From CBDHFQ01 sp965262565 (lineage in GTDB: Bacteria > Bacteroidota > Bacteroidia > J057): a stretch of 51,171 bases of DNA. The notes beneath the pieces are model-generated. The model had not been told where the DNA came from and ran no database searches. It saw nothing but the letters and a program-made list of their open reading frames with translations. The position numbers were made by a program, and so were the translations under genes. The stretch lies in assembly GCA_965262565.1 (NCBI GenBank), contig CBDHFQ010000035.1:1-51171 (forward strand), written 5' to 3'. Positions 36,477-44,892 of this stretch are shown piece after piece (position 1 is the stretch's first letter; every line of letters starts with the position of its first letter).

Positions 36477-36621
36477 CAATAATCGAGGTAGCATATCCCA
36501 CACTTTTAAGGGCTTCAACTAAAGTGATTTCTTCATCTTTCAGTAATGGTCCATCAGGGTTATTACCTCTGACAAAAATATGTCCTGGGTATTTAATAGA
36601 GCGAAGGTATTTTTCATTCAA
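36465..36621 (-). pseudogene. Sulfatase remnant, internal fragment
   Basis: The minus strand encodes KYPGHIFVRGNNPDGPL followed by KDEEITLVEALKSVGYATS and IIGKW. This is the conserved region of S1 sulfatases just after the formylglycine motif (GxxxGHxxIRGN, DGPL, TLAEVLKxxGYxTxxxGKW). The formylglycine motif itself and all later parts are absent. The frame runs on only as non-homologous residues into the AraC remnant. The ATG at 36621 is probably fortuitous. It is clearly a fragment, and a different sulfatase from the intact one at 34339. Confidence 0.75.
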
Positions 36622-36624
36622 CAG

Positions 36625-36686
36625 TCTTTTTAATGAAAGATAAATGAATCAAGACATTCCCTGATCTTTATCTTTCATTAAAAAGA
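36625..36686. repeat. Perfect 20-bp inverted repeat
   Basis: TCTTTTTAATGAAAGATAAA (36625-36644) has its exact reverse complement at 36667-36686, with a 22-base loop. It sits between two gene remnants. It could be left from a transposon or MITE excision, or form a long AT-rich cruciform or hairpin. No transposase is present, and no target-site duplication was recognised outside the arms. Confidence 0.85.
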
Positions 36687-36735
36687 TAGATTGTGGATGG
36701 TAGCCAATGGGTGTAATGATATATTTTTTGCTGTA

Positions 36736-36846
36736 TTAACCCAATTCCTGAGAAAACCGGAAAGTCTTAGTTCCATGTGAAGAAATGCTAGGTTGAAAGT
36801 AATCTGTGAACTTTGCAATCTCTTCTCTGGACCAAAGCTCTCTAAC
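36736..36846 (-). pseudogene. Unidentified C-terminal gene tail
   Basis: Just downstream of araA the minus strand has an open stretch reading VRELWSREEIAKF, then TDYFQPSISSHGTKTF and RFSQELG with a stop at 36736-36738. Its regular composition looks like the end of a real protein, but I do not recognise the family. A stop (tag, 36847-36849) precedes it and no start fits. It may be the last piece of a deleted operon gene. A frame at 36678-36884 on the same strand covers the same DNA but reads poorly. Confidence 0.4.
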
Positions 36847-36880
36847 CTAAGTAGTAGTAGAGAATGAGATAAAAGACATA

Positions 36881-38380
36881 TCAATTGGCAAGAATAAAAT
36901 ACAACTCATTCCACCTTAATTCTTGCTTAAATCGATAGATATCCGTTTGTTGATCTATCAATACAAATTCTACATTGGCGATGTCAGCAAAATCTTCTAA
37001 TTGTTCCGCTTGTAAATTTTGACTAAAACAGGTATGGTGAGCACCTCCAGCTAATATCCAGGCATGGGCAGCGGTCTGAGAGTCGGGCATAGCATCCCAA
37101 AGCACCCTCGCTACCGGAAGTTTTGGTAGTTTGTGATCGGGAGTGAGTGCTGTTACTTTATTAGCTAATATTCTAAAGCGATTTCCCAGATCTATGACAG
37201 AAGCATTAAGCGCATCTCCTTCCTCGGTGTCAAATACTAATCTAACCGGATCTGCTTTTCCTCCTATTCCTAATGGATGTAATTCACACTTGGGAGTTCC
37301 GGCAGCAATGCTAGGGCAAATTTCCAACATATGCGCACCAAGTACTTTCATTCCATCCGCCCCAAAGTGATAGGTATAATCTTCCATAAAGGAATTGCCC
37401 CCCTCCAAACCATGGGCCATTACTTTCATTGTTCGTACTAAAGCAGCAGTCTTCCAATCACCTTCTGCGCCGAAACCATAGCCTTCATTCATCAGACGTT
37501 GAACGGCCAGCCCTGGAAGTTGATCCAACCCATGTAAATTTTCGAAAGTGTCTGTGAAAGCGTGAAAGCCTCCCTCTTCTAAAAAAGATTTGAGGCCTAA
37601 TTCTATCTTTGCCGCTTCCACAAGTGCAAGACGCTTATGGCTATTTCGTTGAAGTTCACTACTAAGCTGATAGGTCGCTTCATATTCATCCAGCAGTGCA
37701 TTTACTCGTTGTTCTGAAATCGAAGAAATATGAGCCACCACATCGCCCAGACCATATCCATTTACTGAATAGCCAAACTGAATTTGTGCAGAGACTTTAT
37801 CTCCCTCAGTCACTGCTACATGCCTCATATTATCTCCTATTCTGGCAATTTTCATTTGTTGGGAGTCGGCCCATGCACAAGTAACTCGTCCCCATTGTCC
37901 TATTTTTTCCAGTACACTTTCTTCCTTCCAATGGCCCACTATTATTTTTCTTGCTTTCCGCATTCTGGCATTTATAAATCCAAATTCTCTTCCTCCATGA
38001 GCTGATTGATGGAGATTCATAAAATCCATATCGATACGCGACCAGGGAATCTCCTGACCAAATTGAGTATGAAAATGTAGAAGCGGTTTATGCAAGATTT
38101 TTAAGCCGCCAATCCACATTTTTGCGGGGGAAAATGTATGCATCCAGGAAATAATGCCTACACAATGTGCATGGCTATTTGCTTCTAGGCAGATATTTAG
38201 GATGGCTTCGGGAGTGGTAAGTACTGGCTTGATAGCTATGTTAATGGGAATTTGTGAGGATTGATTGAGATAATCTGCTATTGTCTTTGCATGTTGGTCT
38301 ACTTGTTTGAGCGTGTCATCTCCGTATAAATGTTGACTGCCAGTGATAAACCAAAGTTCGTACGAGGAAAAAGAAATCAT
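36881..38380 (-). CDS. araA: L-arabinose isomerase
   Basis: 499 residues, the usual length for the family. The N-terminus ELWFITGSQHLYGDDTLKQV is diagnostic. The conserved GFGAEGDWKTAALVRTMKVM and the segment FMEDYTYHF carry metal-binding Glu residues, and the segment LAGGAHHTCFS near the end carries the C-terminal His ligand. It converts L-arabinose to L-ribulose in the cytoplasm with Mn2+. It is the last gene of the minus-strand operon araB-araD-symporter-araA, 28 bp after the symporter gene. Downstream lies a region of gene remnants. Confidence 0.97.
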   Translation of the reverse strand: MISFSSYELWFITGSQHLYGDDTLKQVDQHAKTIADYLNQSSQIPINIAIKPVLTTPEAILNICLEANSHAHCVGIISWMHTFSPAKMWIGGLKILHKPLLHFHTQFGQEIPWSRIDMDFMNLHQSAHGGREFGFINARMRKARKIIVGHWKEESVLEKIGQWGRVTCAWADSQQMKIARIGDNMRHVAVTEGDKVSAQIQFGYSVNGYGLGDVVAHISSISEQRVNALLDEYEATYQLSSELQRNSHKRLALVEAAKIELGLKSFLEEGGFHAFTDTFENLHGLDQLPGLAVQRLMNEGYGFGAEGDWKTAALVRTMKVMAHGLEGGNSFMEDYTYHFGADGMKVLGAHMLEICPSIAAGTPKCELHPLGIGGKADPVRLVFDTEEGDALNASVIDLGNRFRILANKVTALTPDHKLPKLPVARVLWDAMPDSQTAAHAWILAGGAHHTCFSQNLQAEQLEDFADIANVEFVLIDQQTDIYRFKQELRWNELYFILAN

Positions 38381-38408
38381 AAAAATACGATATTATTTTA
38401 ATAGGAAT

Positions 38409-40028
38409 TTATTGGCCGTTAAATGAAATCATGATAAAAATAACGATAGCTACGACGATCAAGGAAACCACAATATCCCAAATGTTGTAACTATTTCTAT
38501 TGGCTTCTTTATGGTCTGAGGTAAGTGTTTGGAAGGTTAATCCACTCAGTTTTTCTTCGGATGGTTTCTCTGTGAGTAAGCTGACAACTACTGCCAGGAT
38601 CACACAAAATAAGAAGAACCAAGCACTGAAAGTGAGAAATAGCATATCACCCAGAAAAAATAGCAGCGACCCAGGTTCCAGGGAATCTTTCGCTAATTCT
38701 AAGCCAATTCTGAAAAATCCGATGAACATCCCTACTACAAGCGTTACTAGCGCTCCTTTTTCATTAATTCGTTTGGAAAAAATACCCAGCAAAAATACAG
38801 CAGCTATAGGAGGAGCTATGTAGGATTGGACTGATTGAAGATATTCATATAGAACCCCGGAAATTCTTTGCATCACAGGAATCCATGCTATTCCTGCAAT
38901 AACTACCAATATAGTGGCAATTCTCCCGATTAGTACTAGTTGATCTTCGGGCGTATTTGGTTTCAGCTTTTTATAAATGTCTACGGTAAATAGGGTAGCA
39001 CAGGAGTTAAATACTGACGCTAAACTACTCATCAAGGCTGCTAACAGTCCTGCAGCGACTAATCCTCTTAAGCCTGAAGGAAGCACTGAAGTGAGTAGGG
39101 CGGGAAAGGCCTGATCAGGAGTTTCCCATTGTAGCATCCCCTTTTGTTTTAGTGCCAATGCGATGACTCCCGGAATGAGAAAAATGAATACGGGAAGTAG
39201 CTTCAAAAATCCTCCCCAAATCGTACCTCGTCTTCCTTCCGTAATATTTTTAGCCGTCAATGCTCGTTGTACAATGTATTGATCCGTACACCAATACCAC
39301 AATCCTACTATCGTACTGGTTATCAGTAAACTGGGCCATGGAAATTCGGGATCACTTATCGGCCTCCACATATTAAAGTATTCTGGCCCTACCGTAGCCT
39401 TTAACTCTGCCCATCCTCCTACAGCTTGTAATCCCATGAATGTAAGCAAGCCCGCTCCGATTACAAGAACAATGGCTTGAATAGCTTCGGTATACACTAC
39501 CGCTCGCATACCTCCTAACACTGTGTAGATCCCTGTCAATACCACTGTCGCCAATGCACCCAGCCAGAAGCTTATTCCCAACAAAGTGGAAATAACGATT
39601 CCTCCTGCATACACGGTTACAGATACTTTAGTGAGTACATAAGCGATCAAAGAGAAAATAGATAAAAACCAACGAGAATTTGCACTAAATCGCTTTTCTA
39701 AAAATTCTGGCATGGTAAAAACTCCTGCTCGCGCATAAAAAGGGAGAAACACCCATCCCAACACGAGTACCATCCATGCATGTAATTCATAGATTAACAA
39801 TGGCATTTTATCCGAAGCTCCAGTCCCGGCTAAGCCTACGACATGTTCGGACCCTATATTAGAAGCAAAAATAGAAGCACCTACTACGAACCATCCAATG
39901 TTGCGGCCCGCTAAAAAATAATCCTCTGTGGTTTTTTGTTTTTGAAAAATCACCCATACGGCTATTCCACCGAGGATCAGGAAATACAGACCGACAACGA
40001 TCCAGTCTAAAGTATCAAAATTCCCCAT
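38409..40028 (-). CDS. Sodium/solute symporter (SSS family), probable L-arabinose transporter
   Basis: 539 residues with many hydrophobic segments. The start MGNFDTLDWIVVGLYFLILG is the first membrane segment. The family block DYFLAGRNIGWFVVGASIFASNIGSEHVVGLAG comes next, and the sodium-binding region near ALMSSLASVFNSCATLFTVDIYKK is present. A hydrophobic C-terminal segment ends VAIVIFIMISFNGQ. SSS proteins couple Na+ entry to solute uptake across the inner membrane. The position between araD and araA, with short spacers, makes arabinose the likely substrate; this is inference from context and known Bacteroidota ara operons. Confidence 0.93.
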   Translation of the reverse strand: MGNFDTLDWIVVGLYFLILGGIAVWVIFQKQKTTEDYFLAGRNIGWFVVGASIFASNIGSEHVVGLAGTGASDKMPLLIYELHAWMVLVLGWVFLPFYARAGVFTMPEFLEKRFSANSRWFLSIFSLIAYVLTKVSVTVYAGGIVISTLLGISFWLGALATVVLTGIYTVLGGMRAVVYTEAIQAIVLVIGAGLLTFMGLQAVGGWAELKATVGPEYFNMWRPISDPEFPWPSLLITSTIVGLWYWCTDQYIVQRALTAKNITEGRRGTIWGGFLKLLPVFIFLIPGVIALALKQKGMLQWETPDQAFPALLTSVLPSGLRGLVAAGLLAALMSSLASVFNSCATLFTVDIYKKLKPNTPEDQLVLIGRIATILVVIAGIAWIPVMQRISGVLYEYLQSVQSYIAPPIAAVFLLGIFSKRINEKGALVTLVVGMFIGFFRIGLELAKDSLEPGSLLFFLGDMLFLTFSAWFFLFCVILAVVVSLLTEKPSEEKLSGLTFQTLTSDHKEANRNSYNIWDIVVSLIVVAIVIFIMISFNGQ

Positions 40029-40064
40029 AGTAGTCTTTTAATTTTATTTTTGAAAAATTAGTGG

Positions 40065-40769
40065 CTAGGTTTTTTGTCCGTAATAAGCGTTCTTTCCGTG
40101 CTTCCTTTTATAGTGCTTATTGATAAGGCTATTCTTTAATCGGGGGGCATCAGGTCGAATTTGCCTCGTTAGCCAAGCCATTCTTGCAATTTCCTCCAAT
40201 ACGGCACTATTGTATACTGCTTTTTCCACATCCTTTCCCCAAGTAAAAGGAGCATGATTTGCTACTAATACCATTTCTACTTCTTTTGGAGAGAGTTCTT
40301 TTTCTTTTAGCCCATCTATGATTTGAAATCCCGTCATGTATTCATAATTCTCATTAATTACTTCATCTTTCATCACTGGGACACATGGAATATCTACTGT
40401 TAAATGGTCGGCGTGGGTAGTTCCAAAAATGGGAATATCACTCTGTGCCTGAGCCCAAGAAGTTGCATAGGTAGAATGAGTATGTACGATACCGCCTATA
40501 TGTTCCCAATGCTTATACAGCACAGCATGTGTAAGGGTATCTGAAGAAGGACGCAATTCTCCTTGAACAGTGTTTCCCTCGAAATCTACGATAACCATGT
40601 CTTCGGGAGCCAATTTTTTGTAAGGAACTCCACTCGGTTTGATGGCAAACACTCCTTTTTTCCTATCTGCAGCACTAGCATTTCCGAAGGTAAATAGGAC
40701 AAGGTCTAATTCAGGAAGCATCATATTTGCTATATACGCCTCTTGCTTAATGGTTTGAAAATCATCCAT
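40065..40769 (-). CDS. araD: L-ribulose-5-phosphate 4-epimerase
   Basis: 234 residues, a class II aldolase/epimerase. Zinc-binding histidines are visible in VHTHSTYATSWAQAQ and later in NHAPFTWG, and FGTTHADH lies between. The N-terminal FTFGNASAADRKKGVFAIKPSG holds the phosphate-binding motif. It turns L-ribulose 5-phosphate into D-xylulose 5-phosphate, the last arabinose-specific step. The start codon overlaps the end of araB by 8 bp (40762-40769), which implies translational coupling. Confidence 0.96.
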   Translation of the reverse strand: MDDFQTIKQEAYIANMMLPELDLVLFTFGNASAADRKKGVFAIKPSGVPYKKLAPEDMVIVDFEGNTVQGELRPSSDTLTHAVLYKHWEHIGGIVHTHSTYATSWAQAQSDIPIFGTTHADHLTVDIPCVPVMKDEVINENYEYMTGFQIIDGLKEKELSPKEVEMVLVANHAPFTWGKDVEKAVYNSAVLEEIARMAWLTRQIRPDAPRLKNSLINKHYKRKHGKNAYYGQKT

Positions 40770-42465
40770 GTATTTCTTCTGTTGAATAACTATGATTTAT
40801 CAGCGCTTCTATCCGATCTCCAAAGGCAGAATACTTTTTATAGAGGGTGTCATAGATTTTTGCGTACTCAGGATCGGGACGATAAATTTTCTTAAATCCA
40901 CCGCTCATGGCCTCCATGGCATCGGATACATTTTCATACAATCCTGCAGCCGTGGCTGCAAACATGGCTGCTCCTAATGCACAGGTTTGTTCTGATCTTG
41001 TAACTTGTATGGGCCGGTTGAGTACATGCGCCAAAGTTTTCATTACAAATGGAGATTTCTGAGCCACTCCTCCTAACCCTATGACGCCTTTTATAGGAAT
41101 CCCTTCCTCTTGAAATCTTTCCACAATTTTCCTGGCACCGAAACAAGTAGCTTCGACTAAAGCTCTAAATATTTTGGGCGCATCACTTCCGAGAGAAAGT
41201 CCCATAATGGCACCTTTTAAGGCTTGATTTGCATCAGGTGTTCGTCTTCCATTTAACCAATCCAAGGCAATGATAGCTGAAGTACTCGGATCAATGTTTT
41301 CTGCTGCTTCTGTTAATTCTGGAATGATTCTATAGGCCGCCTCTTCTAATAGCTCCTTTTTAATTTTTTCATCTATCAATTGGGATTTTCCTATAGTGTG
41401 TTCCAATCCCCAGAAAATTATATCCTTAAACCAAGCATAAACATCACCAAAGGCGGATTGTCCTGCTTCTAATCCCAGCATTCCTGGAATAATGGAACCA
41501 TTTACCTGACCGCAAATTCCTTTCACTAGTTTATCTCCTACTTCCTCTGTTGGGGCAACCAACATATCGCAGGTGGAGGTACCCATGACTTTACTTAGAA
41601 AATACGGAGGAATTTCCCCTCCTACAGCCCCCATATGAGCGTCGAAGGCACCTACACCTACTACCACCTCTGGTGAGAGGCCTAACTTATCAGCCCATTG
41701 TTGAGACAGACAACCCACTGCCTGATCGGAAGTATAGGTTTCTTCGAACATCCTGTCTCTAAGCCCATCTAGTACAGGATCAAGAGCTACAAAAAAATCA
41801 TTAGGTGGCAGACCTCCAAAATCCTCATGCCACATGGCTTTATGTCCTGCGGCACATCTGCTTCTCTTTATCTCAGATACATGTATATCTCCAACTAAAA
41901 GGAAAGGGATCCAGTCGCAATGTTCAACCCAGGAATAAGCAGCTTCTGCCATCTCAGGTTCTTCTCTCAGGGTATGAAGAATTTTGGCCCAAAACCATTC
42001 TGATGAATACACCCCTCCTTCATACTTTGTATAGTCTATCTCCCATTTTTTTGCCAATTGGTTAATTTCCTCAGCCTCTTTTATACTGGTATGGTCTTTC
42101 CATAAAATAAACATTGCATTGGGATTACTTTCCCAACCAGGAGTCAAAGCAAGCGGAACTCCTTGCTCATTTACTGCACAGGGAGTAGATCCTGTTGTAT
42201 CAATGGAAATACCTTTGATGTTTTCTATCACATCAGAGGTAGTTCCTTCAAGAGCCATTTTTATAGATGCTTCTAAGCCTTCAAGATAATCTAAGGGATG
42301 TTGACGAAACTGGTTAATATCGGAATCACAATATAAGCCATTTTTCCATCGGGTATAGTAGTGTACAGCACTTGCCATAATCCTTCCATTGGAGGAAGAA
42401 ACGACTAAAGATCTAACAGAATCAGATCCAAAATCTACGCCTATTAAAAAACTTTCATCATTCAT
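40762..42465 (-). CDS. araB: Ribulokinase
   Basis: 567 residues, FGGY-family carbohydrate kinase. IGVDFGSDSVRSLVV is the N-terminal phosphate loop, KVMGTSTCDMLV and LDWLNGRRTPDANQALKG lie in the middle, and GLGGVAQKSPFVMKTLAHVL with CALGAAMFAATAAG form the C-terminal ATP domain. It phosphorylates L-ribulose. It is the first gene of the ara operon. A short inverted repeat, TTTTGT-6-ACAAAA at 42478-42495, sits just before the start and may be an operator. No intact regulator gene is next to the operon. Confidence 0.96.
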   Translation of the reverse strand: MNDESFLIGVDFGSDSVRSLVVSSSNGRIMASAVHYYTRWKNGLYCDSDINQFRQHPLDYLEGLEASIKMALEGTTSDVIENIKGISIDTTGSTPCAVNEQGVPLALTPGWESNPNAMFILWKDHTSIKEAEEINQLAKKWEIDYTKYEGGVYSSEWFWAKILHTLREEPEMAEAAYSWVEHCDWIPFLLVGDIHVSEIKRSRCAAGHKAMWHEDFGGLPPNDFFVALDPVLDGLRDRMFEETYTSDQAVGCLSQQWADKLGLSPEVVVGVGAFDAHMGAVGGEIPPYFLSKVMGTSTCDMLVAPTEEVGDKLVKGICGQVNGSIIPGMLGLEAGQSAFGDVYAWFKDIIFWGLEHTIGKSQLIDEKIKKELLEEAAYRIIPELTEAAENIDPSTSAIIALDWLNGRRTPDANQALKGAIMGLSLGSDAPKIFRALVEATCFGARKIVERFQEEGIPIKGVIGLGGVAQKSPFVMKTLAHVLNRPIQVTRSEQTCALGAAMFAATAAGLYENVSDAMEAMSGGFKKIYRPDPEYAKIYDTLYKKYSAFGDRIEALINHSYSTEEIHG

Positions 42466-42904
42466 TTTTACATGAATTTTTGTTGAAATACAAAATCAAT
42501 ACTAATTGCTGAATATACCTTTCATTTTTTTCTATTGCCCAATGATAAAGGAATTTTGCGTTCATTATTTCCTCGATTAAACATTTAAATGGTCTATGCC
42601 CTTAAGCCAGAGCAAATTTTTACCTTAATCTTGCTTTATTCTTTTGCTCTCCCACAGATGTTTGGATATATTTTTAGACCATAGCTCACTCTGCCAGAAC
42701 CTTAATAAAAGCTATACTACTTTTCAAGCGGCTTATTACTCTTTCTAAACAATAATAAAGGCAGTCTTTGACAGAGGCTAGATTCTTTGGAGGATATTGA
42801 GTTGCCGCCTCTAAAAGAGAATAATTTAGAAGATGTTCCAACGATCGGACAACAAATTTCTTCCGGACTGAAAGAGCTAAGTGATTATCAAAGGGTGAAA
42901 AATG
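42466..42904. other. Intergenic region upstream of araB
   Basis: The stretch to the terminator at 42905 holds the presumed ara promoter (minus strand, near 42478-42560), including the inverted repeat TTTTGT-6-ACAAAA at 42478-42495. A short open stretch on the plus strand (42772-42963, beginning QRLDSLEDIELPPLKENN) has plausible composition. It has no start, overlaps the terminator and the end of the neighbouring gene, and matches nothing I know, so it may be a decayed fragment or chance. I see no RNA gene. Confidence 0.4.
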
Positions 42905-42936
42905 ACCCCCTTCTTTTCACGTATGAAGAAGGGGGT
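42905..42936 (-). terminator. Intrinsic terminator of the SUMF1-like gene
   Basis: accccttctt-type arms: ACCCCCTTCTT (42905-42915) and AAGAAGGGGGT (42926-42936) form a perfect 11-bp stem with a 10-base loop. On the minus strand it is followed by catttttcaccc, a U-rich tail. It lies 14 bp beyond the stop of the 42950-43969 gene, which it should terminate. Confidence 0.8.
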
Positions 42937-42949
42937 AGTATGCTTTATA

Positions 42950-43969
42950 TTACTCATCCAAGGTAATGGACCAAAACCTGGCAATATCTTCTTTTGTCAT
43001 AGGCTTTGCAGGCCTTACTAATCTGAACCCTACGAAAGGCGAATCCGTGTTCCACCAAAAACTTTTAGGTAATTGAGGATCACGTCTCTTCCAATCCAAA
43101 TCTGACTCAATTCTCTCCGCACTTCTCAAGTCTTCAGGATCATCATCATACGTACCTCCTCTTACTGTTCTGGGATGAAGTTTCGTAGGTTTGGACCATG
43201 GAAGCACATTGATAGTATCTCCCAAGGTAGCATAAAACTCAGCCTGATATTCATCCAGGGTCCATTCCGCAACATTCCCATGCATATCATATAGACCCCA
43301 GGAATTAGGTTTTTTTGTGCCAACTTTATGATATACACCATCACTATTATCATAAAACCACGCATAATTCGTCAAAGAATCTATGTCTTCTCCAAAATGA
43401 TAAGGGTGATCCGAACCTGCTCTACAAGCATATTCCCATTCTGCTTCTGTCGGTAAGCGATAAAACACTCCTGTCTTTTCTGTTAACCACTTGCAGAATT
43501 GTAAAGCAGCATACTGAGTCATACTTCCGGCCGGATAGCCTTCCTTCCCCATTCCGAAAGTCGGATCTTCATAGGGAGGACTGGGTCTGGTAATGGCATC
43601 TACATCATATTCCTCATTAGTAGCACTGGTATCGCTGTCAGCATCTTTATCCATAAACAATTCATAAAGTTCATAAGGAACTTCAGTTACTCCCATCCAG
43701 AAAGCTTCTATCATTACCTGACGCTGCGGGCCTTCATCCTCATCTCTGTATTCTTCCGTTTCAGGACTTCCCAGCATATATGTTCCTTCGGGAATGGGTG
43801 CTAGCTCAAAGGATACTTCTGTTCCTGGTACTGTTTGCGAATATGACTCAAACACCACACTATCAGCATTAACCATTTCCTCTGCATTCGAATAACTGTC
43901 TTGTCCCCTAATATTAAACGGTATATGTAATGCCCCAACAACAATGAGTAATATTGTGATTTGCTTCAT
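42950..43969 (-). CDS. Secreted SUMF1/formylglycine-generating-enzyme-like protein
   Basis: 339 residues with a signal peptide (MKQITILLIVVGALH, cleavage near IRGQ). The fold is the FGE-sulfatase/C-type-lectin-like domain: APIPEGTYMLGSPETEEYRDEDEGPQ, FWMGVTEVPYELYELF, FYRLPTEAEWEYACRAG, GLYDMHGNVAEWTLDEY, VRGGTYDDDPEDLRSAER and VGFRLVRP at the end. True formylglycine-generating enzymes use a Cys pair in the late core, before the GFR motif. Here that stretch (RIESDLDWKRRDPQLPKSFW) has no Cys, so sulfatase activation is unlikely. Related secreted proteins have varied or unknown roles. It follows the YceI gene by 80 bp on the same strand and may share its transcript. Confidence 0.88.
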   Translation of the reverse strand: MKQITILLIVVGALHIPFNIRGQDSYSNAEEMVNADSVVFESYSQTVPGTEVSFELAPIPEGTYMLGSPETEEYRDEDEGPQRQVMIEAFWMGVTEVPYELYELFMDKDADSDTSATNEEYDVDAITRPSPPYEDPTFGMGKEGYPAGSMTQYAALQFCKWLTEKTGVFYRLPTEAEWEYACRAGSDHPYHFGEDIDSLTNYAWFYDNSDGVYHKVGTKKPNSWGLYDMHGNVAEWTLDEYQAEFYATLGDTINVLPWSKPTKLHPRTVRGGTYDDDPEDLRSAERIESDLDWKRRDPQLPKSFWWNTDSPFVGFRLVRPAKPMTKEDIARFWSITLDE

Positions 43970-44049
43970 GTTTTACAGCGTTCTAGTAGTTAAGATTGGG
44001 TTAATATTAGTTTTGAATACTTGATTTACTATTTTTTAGTCAAAAAAGC

Positions 44050-44715
44050 CTAATTACTTTTTGCACTCTCGGCACCTTCCATTTCAACAGCAATCAATGA
44101 ATAATTAATGGTGATTTCATCACCTGTAACAATCTGACCGAACATAGCAGAAGGCGGTTCAATCTCAAAATCACTCATCTTCATTTGTTTAGATCCTTCG
44201 AAAATCCAATCATTGCTTTCACTCTTTTGTCCTGCCAGTATAAGTTTCATATCCCTGATAACGCCACCTATATTGAGTTTTCCATCTGCTTCAATGGATA
44301 TTTCATCTGAAGCCGCTTCAGGATTGTCTATTACTTTGGCTTCATTTAAGGTATAAATAACATGAGGATGAGTAGTCCCACTTAATGCTTTTACGATCTT
44401 ATCATTCATCACTTGACCTCTACCTCCATCCATTTTCTGGACAGGAACCTTAATAATGACTGAGTCTATCATTGTCCCTGCAGCTGGACCTGCCTCTGAT
44501 AAAAATTCTGGTGGTAGAAGGATATTACCCGTTACATCGCTGGTTTTCACTACCCACTCGTGTAAAGTAGAAGTTCCTTGGATACTGAACTGGCTTTCAG
44601 AGCTGAAAGTCAACATTTTCTCATCTATAGATACTTCCTGGGCTTTCAGTCCTGATACAGCCAGGAAAAGCATCATAAATGACCATCTAATCATCAACAT
44701 ATTTTGTTTTCTCAT
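44050..44715 (-). CDS. YceI-family periplasmic protein
   Basis: 221 residues with a signal peptide (hydrophobic MMLFLAVSG, cleavage after LKA). The lipocalin-like YceI beta-barrel is recognisable from SQFSIQGTSTLHEWVVKTSDVTG, IIKVPVQKMDGGRGQVMNDK, IVKALSGTTHPHVIYTL and IGGVIRDMKLILAG. YceI proteins bind isoprenoid or other hydrophobic molecules in the periplasm. The start at 44715 is followed by a second Met six codons on (MLMIRW), also possible. It lies first in a likely two-gene unit with the SUMF1-like gene and is divergent from the isomerase at 44893. Confidence 0.88.
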   Translation of the reverse strand: MRKQNMLMIRWSFMMLFLAVSGLKAQEVSIDEKMLTFSSESQFSIQGTSTLHEWVVKTSDVTGNILLPPEFLSEAGPAAGTMIDSVIIKVPVQKMDGGRGQVMNDKIVKALSGTTHPHVIYTLNEAKVIDNPEAASDEISIEADGKLNIGGVIRDMKLILAGQKSESNDWIFEGSKQMKMSDFEIEPPSAMFGQIVTGDEITINYSLIAVEMEGAESAKSN

Positions 44716-44892
44716 GGGATTACTTGATACAATAAGTAAATTTAGTGAACAACCATTTATAGATACAATAGTTGATCATTTTTTCAAAATTTACTATATA
44801 TTATAGGAAAATCATATCATGGAGCTACAGGATGAAAGATGAGTATATATTAATTATTGTATAATTTAATTATTTAACTAACTGCTAATGCT

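Noticed and set aside
36413..36643. 76-residue open frame on the plus strand
   Set aside because: It is antisense to the sulfatase and AraC remnants on the minus strand, which show real homology.
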